In this document: positions 9,824 to 17,281 of the stretch, piece after piece
Position numbering within the stretch: position 1 is the stretch's first letter
Layout: each line of letters opens with the position of its first letter
Assembly: GCA_021029095.1 (NCBI GenBank)
Contig: JAJOHG010000398.1
Span: forward strand, 1 to 23,086
DNA from: Phellopilus nigrolimitatus
Taxonomy: Eukaryota > Basidiomycota > Agaricomycetes > Hymenochaetales > Hymenochaetaceae
Reading direction: 5' to 3'
Length of the DNA stretch: 23,086 bases
Notes under the pieces: model-generated
Databases searched by the model: none
What the model saw: only the letters and a program-made list of their open reading frames with translations
What the model was told of the DNA's origin: nothing
Position numbers and translations under genes: made by a program

Positions 9824-10971
9824 AACTTCAACGGGACCGGACCGCGCGAGAAGGACTGCCAGCTTCTCGTCGAGTTCGACTGCGTCGTCACTGAGCTCAA
9901 CCTGCTCCCGCCCGCCTAGCTCGCTGTCATTGTCGACATCACCGTCGCCGACTTTGAGCTGTACTGCCACTATGTCGTGGGGCTTGTCGGCGAGGGCCTC
10001 TCGCGCATCTTCTTGGCATCCGGCAAGGAGCAGCCGTGGCTCGGCGAGCAGCTCGTGCTCTCCAACCACATGGGCCTCCTACTCCAGAAAACGAATATCC
10101 TCCGCGACTTCCGCGAGGGATGTCGACGACGGCTGCCTTTTGGCCTCGCGAGACCTGGGGCGCGTACGGCTTCGACGACCCGAAGGACATGTGCAAGCCT
10201 GCAAACTCGTAACGAGCTATGGGCGCTCAGCGGTATGACTCTCAATGCGCTCCGCCACGCCGTCGAATCTCTCGACTACCTCACCTTCCTCAAGAACCAG
10301 ACTGGGTTCAACTTCTGCACCATTCCGCAAAGCATGGCGTTCGCGACCCTCTCCTTGTGCTTCATGAACCCCGCGGTCTTCCAGCGCAACGTCAAAATCC
10401 GAAAAGCAGAGGCGGCGAGAGTGAGTCAGACATCTTCCCTTCACGAACAGTCAACTCATGGTTATACTTCTGTAGCTTATCATGCGTTCGACAAACCCGC
10501 GCGAGGTCGCGTTGATCTTCCGTGAATACGCGCGCGTCATCCACGCCAAGTCCGTGCCCGCCGACCCCAACTTCCTCCGCGTATCCGTCGCGTGCCGCAA
10601 AGTACGTCCTTCCCCTCTACTCACATTTCTCTCTTTGCCTCTTACCCTCACCCTTCTTTTGTCGTGCCTGCACAGATCAAACAGTGGTGCGAACACCACT
10701 ACCCCTCGTTCGTCACGCTCGGGACGGGCGGCGCATCCTCCCTCGACCCGACCGATGCGCGCACGCGCATCGCGCAGCACGAGGAGAAGGTCGCCACGCA
10801 GGTCATGCGGCGGCGGCGAATCGAGGCGGCGCGCGGGCCGGGCGCGAAGGAGGGGCCCCCGTCGAGGACTTCTCGACAAAGGATCTCCTGCTCTACGTTG
10901 GCGGCATCTTCCTCCTCATCCTGGTGCTCGCGGTATTTGCGGTCTGGGTGATGATCCGGTTCTTTGCGTGA
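9824..10971 (+). pseudogene. ERG9: Squalene synthase, 5'-truncated pseudogene
   Basis: Squalene synthase condenses two farnesyl diphosphates at the ER membrane in the first committed step of sterol synthesis. The sequence starts mid-protein (NFNGTGPREKD) and continues with DFELYCHYVVGLVGEGLSRI, LVLSNHMGLLLQKTNILRDF, SLDYLTFLKNQTGFNFC and REYARVIHAKSVPADPNFLR. It ends with a C-terminal membrane anchor (LLLYVGGIFLLILVLAVFAV) and TGA at 10969-10971. Introns lie at 10421-10475 and 10602-10675. The N-terminal third, with the first Asp-rich motif, is absent. There is a TAG at 9917-9919 where an aromatic residue is expected. A one-base shift falls inside the second Asp-rich motif (DFRE, then frame change near 10119). 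Further shifts near 10210 and 10855 complete the loss. It cannot make an active enzyme. Confidence 0.95.
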
Positions 10972-11269
10972 GCTACGGTGTGGGACGACGCGTTGGTGTT
11001 GAGGATAATGATGACACTGACTTCGTGGATAGCTATAGTGTACCTGGACGCCCTTTTCGTTGTAAATAGCGATATACATCTTTCGTTTTTGCTTGGTTTT
11101 CGTGCTATATTATCACCTTGTTTTCTTCTCGTCCCAGCGTCCAGGGCATCGGGTATCTCGATATACATTCCTCCTCTCGTACTCTCGTAAAACACACATA
11201 CTACCACAGGGCTTATATATATACCATGAAGAAACGAATTCTCAAACAAACAAGACGGAAGTAAAAGCA
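10972..11269. other. Intergenic region between convergent ERG9 and PHD fragments
   Basis: This AT-rich sequence with TATA and T-rich runs (for example TTATATATATACC near 11213) resembles the normal 3' flank of a fungal gene. Its survival suggests the ERG9 and PHD pieces were copied together from a locus where they were convergent neighbours. A long minus-strand open frame (10893-11390) runs through this region from the PHD fragment, but the part beyond the AT-hook looks like read-through. Confidence 0.4.
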
Positions 11270-11591
11270 GAAAAGTGGTCCCATGAGAACAAAGTACCCT
11301 CGTTATCTGCTTGTTCTTGGGCGGCCTCCCGCGCTTCTTCGCGGGCGGCGGCGCTGCGGACTCCTCGTCAAAGCCATCCGTGCCTTCCACGTCGCTGCCG
11401 ACAGGCGAGCTTCGCGCTGCACCTAGGGCAGAACCACTCGGTCACGGCGGCAAGCGGCGAGTCGAGGCACCCGAGGTGGTACGGGAAGTCGCACTGCACG
11501 AAAAAGAGATATTCATGAGCACCCCGCCGAGCGCTCTGAAACCCCTGCTTGCCTCCGTAACCGCCAGAGGAACGGCAGATCACCGCAGCGG
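11270..11591 (-). pseudogene. PHD-finger / AT-hook protein C-terminal fragment
   Basis: Read from high to low coordinates, the segment encodes CDFPYHLGCLDSPLAAV, then WFCPRC, the second half of a PHD zinc finger (the C, H-x2-C and C-x2-C ligands are visible). A frame change then leads to VGSDVEGTDGFDEES and PPPAKKRGRPPKNK, an AT-hook (GRPPK core). PHD fingers read histone-tail methylation and AT-hooks bind AT-rich DNA, so the parent was probably a chromatin protein. The first half of the finger is missing and the 5' end is joined to cassette X2 by an apparent intron acceptor at 11592. I cannot name the parent gene. Confidence 0.6.
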
Positions 11592-11965
11592 CTTAAAAAT
11601 GAAAATTAGAAGCATTTTTGTATAGTAGAATAGAAATCTGAACTTACCTTCCACTGTGTTGTTTCTGCTTGTCGAACCTGGCACGCTGATGTGATGATCG
11701 TCGCCGTAGTCGTCTTGATCGCTGTCCGGCACAGCCCGAGACAGTGATGTGCGTGTCGATCTTGCTTCGTCTTCCCCATGTCGGCCTCTCCTCCCTCTTG
11801 GCTTCTCAACTACGCTCCGTGTACTGCTGTCTAAACGTAAGTGCTTCTCTCTCTTTATGCCTATAACGTACTAATCTGTAAATCATCTGTCTAGTGCGAG
11901 GTCATGCAGCAGCAGCAGCAGTAGCAGCAGCAACAACAGGCAACAACGACAGCAGCAACTTTGCG
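11592..11965. promoter_or_regulatory. Cassette X2: second copy of the bidirectional module
   Basis: This is a diverged copy of X1, now between the PHD fragment (minus) and the KIN1-like fragment (plus). The minus-strand intron spans 11647-11592 (GTAAGTTCAG...CTAATTTTCATTTTTAAG). The plus-strand intron spans 11837-11894 (GTAAGTGCTT...TACTAAT...TCTAG), followed by TGCGAGGTCATG and CAG repeats. The gap between donors is 189 bp, against 191 bp in X1. Donors, branch sites and acceptors on both strands are conserved while the core has diverged, which argues that the splice signals mattered for part of their history. Confidence 0.5.
11718..11748. repeat. Inverted repeat inside cassette X2
   Basis: ATCGCTGTC (11718-11726) faces GACAGTGAT (11740-11748) around the same CGGCACAGCCCGA-type loop as in X1. 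The single changed position would form a G-U pair in one transcript orientation, so the stem could persist as RNA. Confidence 0.7.
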
Positions 11966-12911
11966 TTGGTCGATCGAAATCGTCTCGCGCTGGCGAACCC
12001 ACGCTTTTGGAAGAGTTGGAAAAAGAGGATTAGATAGAACAAGGACCTAGGTAAGTAGTAAAAACGTCTGAACGTGAGCGCGATGCTAACGACCGCTTCA
12101 GCGCCTCGAACGCGTGCCCTCCCTACCGCGCGCCAGCCATCCGTCAATGGCGCACTGGCCACGTCCAATTTCAATGCCGATGGCGCCCCAGCAGTATTTC
12201 CCTGCCGGCGGTGGTCGTGGAGAGGCGCATGCGCCCGCGGCCGTGCAGGCGCCGCTCGAGTCGAACGCGAGCATCCGCACCCAGAAGCCGCTCAGTTCGA
12301 ATCGCGCGCTGGGAGATTACACACTCGGAAACACGCTCGGCGCGCGCGGCGCGGACAAAATCAAACTGGCGTATCACAGTCTCACCGGTGAGAAGGTGCG
12401 CAGCAGCGTCGGCGTCAGCAGTTCGATCTGCAAACTGACGGTTTTAAAATATATTCAGTAACGATCCCGCCCGTTGCGTGCGCAGCTCACGATCAAGATT
12501 CTCCCGCGGGTCAACATCGTGTGAGCACAGGGACGAATGGCGTCGTACCGACAGCGGAGGCGGCTGCGAAGGCAGCGTCGAAGGAGGCATCGAAAGACCC
12601 GCACGATGCGGGAGGCGGCGCTGTCGATGCTACTGCACCACCCGTGTATCTGCGGTATGCGGAAACTCATCACGCACACGAACCATTACTACATTGGCGT
12701 TCGAGTACGTCAACGGCAGGCAGATGCTCGACTACATCATCAGCCACGGCCGTCTTCGCGAGCGCGTTGCCCGCACGTTTTCCCGCCAAATCGGCTCCGC
12801 ACTCGACTACTGTCACCGCAACAATGTCTTCCACCGCAGCAGCAGCGACATCTGGGCAGAATACATTCAAGTTGTCAAATCCGGAGAAGCAAGTTCAACA
12901 TGGGAAGAGCA
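11966..12911 (+). pseudogene. KIN1: KIN1-type Ser/Thr kinase N-terminal fragment
   Basis: Fungal KIN1-like kinases act in cell polarity and exocytosis. An intron at 12051-12101 precedes low-complexity sequence and SIRTQKPLSSNRALGDYTLG. The Gly-rich loop region reads TLGARGADKIKLAYHSLTGE where a GxGxxG pattern is expected. An intron at 12396-12485 is followed by [12 protein letters not shown] (the VAIK-type lysine), a two-base insertion near 12521, [15 protein letters not shown], a frame change near 12602, [18 protein letters not shown], and [20 protein letters not shown] then [11 protein letters not shown]. The sequence fails at the catalytic loop: HR is followed by [10 protein letters not shown] rather than D-L-K-x-x-N. 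The C-lobe, DFG motif and C-terminal KA1 region are absent. It cannot be an active kinase. Confidence 0.85.
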
Positions 12912-13025
12912 GCACATATGTGTCTGTCGGCGCGTACGGCGCGACTGCTGGTCCAGTGCGGACCTCGCCTGCTCGCAGCGCCGAGGCCGGGTCGAATCTC
13001 GAGTAACCCATTCAAGCGGCGCGCG
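12912..13025 (+). pseudogene. Small MUB1/SamB-like fragment
   Basis: The stretch encoding [20 protein letters not shown], then EAGSNLE, matches 1767-1880 and, more distantly, the MUB1-like pseudogene around 8985-9090. It lies between the kinase fragment and the coiled-coil gene upstream region. The right-hand junction is the same as in copy A, so this is part of one duplicated chimera. Confidence 0.6.
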
Positions 13026-14870
13026 GTACCCTACTCTTCTTTTCTCTCTCCCCTTCGTCGTTGCCCTCGACGTCCACCGACAACCATCCAACGACTCCCC
13101 GACTCCGTCCCCAACTCCCTTGAGCGCCACCCACTGCATGTCTGTGTCTCCCTTCCCCGCTCTGCCCGCGACGGCGCCCTACTCGGGCTCAACCATCTCC
13201 ACGACGACAACGACGACGAAGAGCCCTCCCACACTGGCCAGCATCGTTAAGTCCGCCACCCCGCCGTCCCTCCCACAGCTTCCCCCGCCTGTGGCCGCAA
13301 GTCCGCCGGCGCTGCGCAGGACGTCCCCTACTCAATCGCGCGACGAGGACCAGTCGATGGACCAGTCCATGTCAGACTCGAAACCAGCTCTAGCGTCCCC
13401 GCCTCCGACGCTCTCGCACACGGCTTTACCCGCCTCAACAGCGTCCGCAATCGCCGGTAGCCCCGGCTCCTCCGCCTCTCCCAAGCCTCTGCATTCAAAC
13501 TCAACTTCGTCCCCGCTCCTCAACCATGCCGCCCAACTTACCGCTGCACAGGCTCCCTTCCAACTAGCGCTGCTTCTTTTTCCTCCGCGCTTGCAGACGT
13601 GGACACACTCCGTCGCGAGCTTACCGTCGCGCAGAGCCGCGCCACTCGCGCCGAGCGCCTTCTGGTGTCGGTCCAAGGCCTGCCTTCTCGCGATTCTCCT
13701 GACCCAAATGTGGACGAAGAGAAGACCAATGGGGAGAGGGAAAGGGAGAAAGACGTGAAAGCGGAGTCTCAAGTTCCCGAGAGCGCCGTGAAGGCCGTCC
13801 TCGACGCTGAGGCACGCGCGGAGCGGTAAGCAGCGGATTTTCTTTTGATTTTGATTTTCGCTTGCTGAATGCATGCTGCATAATGCTCATGCCGCTCTCG
13901 CTGCGTCGCTGCAGTCCCTTTGCGTGCAGTTCACCGAGCTCGAACGGTACGAGCACGCGTGCTCGCTCCGATCCGCTGACGCGCGCACCACTTTTGCGCG
14001 CCTCCTCTCGACAGCGTCGCACGTCCCCGTGGCTTACCCCAGTTACCCGACCGCCGCCTCTTCCGAGAGCCCGCATTTTCAACACGAACAAGAGGAGGAC
14101 ACTCTCAGCCTCCCTCCCCTTCCCCTGCCGCACGCCATTGGCGCCCCGTCCTCCGGAAGTAGCATACTCACCGGGCCAGACGCACATCCCGCGCACCTGC
14201 GTCATCCACTTCCCTGCGATACTCCCGCGCTCTGCCGCCACCTCACGCTGGAGGCACGTCCTCTGCACTCTATCCGGCTCCCGGACACGGTCACAGACAA
14301 GGATCGGGCCACCTAAGGCAAAGCTCTCAACAGAGCGCGCCTTTCCACACGCTTCCGCTCCCCCCGCCGCCGTCTGCCACGGGGCTCTCAATGTCCGCTG
14401 TGGGTGTCGTGCCTTCGAAACGCGGCCACGGGGGCAGGTGCGGCCGCGGGCCAGAGGATCTGCTTAACTGCGAGTGCGAGAAAGACTTCGATGAGAAGAG
14501 GCGCAGGGTCGGCGGGTGGGACATGGACGTTGATTCCGTACGTTGCCTTTTTCCTTCATGAACTTTTGGAACAATCTACTGACTACTTGTGAATCTACAG
14601 CCTTCGCTCTCCCCGCCTCAACATGTACGCGCGCATGCCGCCAGCCCGCCGTACGCTCATATTCACCCGTCCTATCCTCTTTCCGCGCACCCAACCGCGC
14701 TCCCCGTTGCACCGCCCCCACCACACGTCTTCTAGGACGTACGACCCCCCGCCCAACCGCCTGGACCACGCACGCTGCGCCTCCCTCGCCTCGGCTCGAC
14801 ACATTCCGTCGCTCTATTTTCCTGACCGCGAGACCGTTGGCGCAGGCTCCGCTGCCGTCCCCACGCTGCT
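13026..14870 (+). pseudogene. Serine/proline-rich coiled-coil protein gene, copy C (degenerate)
   Basis: This is the near twin of copy A; the two are identical for about 315 bp (13767-14081 versus 2603-2917). The likely start is ATG 13138. Exon 1 encodes the Ser/Pro-rich N-terminus, then a two-base insertion in a T-rich run near 13577 breaks the frame just before the coiled coil, which continues open from about 13599. The intron at 13826-13914 shows the same phase problem as in A. This copy keeps a region lost in A: a Gly/His/Ser-rich stretch, then PSKRGHGGRCGRGPEDLLNC and CEKDFDEKRRRVGGWDMDVD before the intron at 14538-14600. The last exon (PSLSPPQHVRAHAASPPYAH) shifts frame near 14720 and similarity to A fades near 14865. 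Function unknown. Confidence 0.6.
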
Positions 14871-16683
14871 CGGTACGAACGGGATTAGGTTCGATGCGAA
14901 ATACGACAGCAACGCACATGCACATAGCGTCACGCGCCACCCGAGCGGCATGCGCATGGGATGCGACAACGCAGGTCGCGAGCGTATCAGGGTAGACACG
15001 CGAGAGCTTGTGAGGGACGTGAAGAAGCGCAGACACCGCGGGCGCGAGTATGCTTCGTCGTGGCAGCACCACCGCGCGCCTGGCGTAGACGATTACCCAA
15101 ACGCCGCGCTTCAGGGCCCCAACGTCAGTGTGGTCGCGCGAGCCCACCGCCCATCGCGCTCTCGGGAAAACGGCGCGGGTGTTCCTGGTGCCAGGCGACG
15201 GAGCGTGAGGCGGAGCCCCGCCGGGAGCTCATGGAGTATCGACGAGATGCTCCGTGAGACGGCGAGGGACCGCGAAGGAGGGAGAAGGAGACGATGGCGG
15301 TTAGTCGTCTTTTATTTCCTTTGAAAATTGCGGGAGAAAACAGATACTGACGCAGTTTATTTCTCGCAGCCCGCCTCTCACCTAACCTCGGTGCAGGTCC
15401 ACTCCGTGAGCCACCAATGGTCCGCCAATACCAGACAACCATATTCGCGCCGGTGCCGCAAGAAGATGAAGCGCGTCAAGCGCCGCGGTACTATGGACTC
15501 CGTGAGCGCAAGTCAGCAGGCGCAGATGATCGCGCACCGCTCGTCGCACCCCGCGCTCGTGCATTCGCAATCCCAGTACGCACTCGCGCACTCTGCAAGG
15601 TCAGAGTCAGCACGCGTCGGTCGGCCGCGCTCGTGCGACGGCGCGCCAGGACACGCTTTTGGCTGACCACCATACCGGGCGCACACAGACGCAGTCGCAG
15701 ATGCTGAGCCCCAGGCCGGTGAGCCATTATCGGGAGCACGATCGCGACCAGGAAAACCGAGGGGGCTCGAGCCGCTCGCACTCCGGCCCGCCAGTGTCTG
15801 CGTCTGCCTCTGCAGTGGCGAGCAGGAGGCTGCATCCTGCGGAATCGGCGCATCTGAGTCAGGGCCAGGCGTATCCCTCGGCCTCCACAAACATGAACAC
15901 GAGCGGATTAGGAGGCCAGGATGCGCACAGGCGCCTGCCAACGCCGCCTTATGTCAACTCGATTTCGACGCGCGAGCAGTACGCAAACGGTTCTTCCTCG
16001 CGCGCCCTTCCTCACCAGCATAGCCAGTCTCACGCGCGGACCGCTGCAGCGGTTACCGGAGGAGCACATGGTGCCGTGGCTCGAGCGTGAGCGAGGAGGG
16101 CCTGCTCGATGACAATGGAGACGGCGACTTCGAGGAGGAGGACGCGCTCCTCGACGGGGAGGGAAAAGGAGAAGCCGAAGGAGATATGGACATCGACGCT
16201 GGGATCGCGCGCGCCGCAAACAGGTCCTCGTCTTCACTTTCTTCGCTTACGAAGTCGCAGAAGCAGAGTCCGCTCAAGACCATGCCGCTGAGCTATCCTG
16301 CCCTGAGCGCACGGCAATACCACGACGTGCACGCCCCCAGCATCAATTCTCTGGCCAATGTGGCCGTATCCGCGAGGGGCGATTCGGGGAAGCGCATGCC
16401 GATGCCGCTGCCCTCGGTTGCCACTATGGACCACGCGCACGCAGACTCTCGCGAGTACCACGCGTCGCGCGGGAGCGGGCGTGCCTCGCAGATGGACGAG
16501 CTCGAGGACGGGTTCGACAGGGATGCGGACGGGGAACTTCCTGAGCGCGGGTCGGGCGGCGGGGACGTCGATGCCGATAGCAAGGGGGCTCCGGCGAGGG
16601 CGACGCCGACACGGAGGCGGTGATCAATGGACGAGGTGGACGCGGCTATGAAGGTGGAGGACTGAGTCCTCCTGGCCTTCTGT
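14871..16683 (+). pseudogene. Unrecognised degenerate gene, Ser/His/Asp-rich
   Basis: I cannot assign a family. The left part (14870-15299) has arginine-rich open frames, one with a CSWC motif and the helical stretch EREAEPRRELMEYRRDAP followed by TGA at 15255-15257. A plausible intron spans 15300-15370 (GTTAGT...TACTGACGC...TTCTCGCAG). It is followed by MDSVSASQQAQMIAHRSSHP, a frameshift near 15610, a His/Ser/Arg-rich segment ending in TGA near 16088-16090, and an acidic segment (EEGLLDDNGDGDFEEEDALL, then MDIDAG) open to 16623. Composition suggests a disordered nuclear protein. The adjoining short frames in different phases imply decay rather than separate genes. The left boundary with coiled-coil copy C is not sharp. 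Confidence 0.4.
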
Positions 16684-16699
16684 GAGTTCGTTTTTGTTT

Positions 16700-17281
16700 C
16701 TTATTTGCTATTTTTCTCTCCACTTTCCTTTCGCCGCTGCTTTCTCGTGGTCTTCCTCCTCTCCCATTTTGCGACTCCAAACAAAATTGTTTTCATACAT
16801 GGTTTCTCGCTTCCATTTTGTCTTCCTCTTCCTCTTTCTATATCTCGTTCTCGTCTAATCGTCTACGCCCTCTCCAAGGCTCATGTTCATGTCAATGTTT
16901 CCTCAATTGTCGACATGCCACCGCAACAAGAACTCGCAGCTCTCCGAACGCGTCGTGCTCGTGCACTCGCCATCTCTCTGACGACATCGGCTTCCGCACC
17001 GTTGGCATGCACGAGCACGCCGGCGCCGACGCTTGGATGCTCGGCCAGGCCCACGCCCTTAAGGCCCACTGTGACGACGCCGTCCGCGCCAAGCCCGGCC
17101 GCCAACTCGAATGTGAGGTCTGGCACCAGCAAGACAGCGGCTCCCACCACTTCGACATCCTCAGCAAGCATATCTACAAGACCTACGTCCGCCTCACCAA
17201 CATCGTCGTCCGCATTTCCAACGGCACCGAGGAAGGAGAGCAGCACGCCGTATTCGCCAATGCGCATCTGCCCAGTTTCGA
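16700..17281 (+). pseudogene. M28-family (ERMP1/Pff1-like) metallopeptidase N-terminal fragment
   Basis: The frame containing HLSDDIGFRTVG, GADAWMLGQAHALKAHC, QLECEVWHQQDSGSHHFDIL, YKTYVRLTNIVVRISNGTEE and QHAVFANAHL matches the start of the lumenal peptidase domain of membrane-bound M28 peptidases. An upstream hydrophobic stretch (about 16800-16880) may be the remnant of the first membrane segment. A one-base shift near 16970 separates NSQLSERVVLVHS from the rest. The fragment stops at the AHL that normally precedes the first zinc-binding residues, where JmjN sequence begins, so no catalytic residue is present. Confidence 0.75.

Noticed and set aside
14464..15147. 227-codon minus-strand open frame
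   Set aside because: It lies opposite the coiled-coil last exon and the unrecognised gene, where GC-rich codon bias keeps the antisense open; no recognisable motif.
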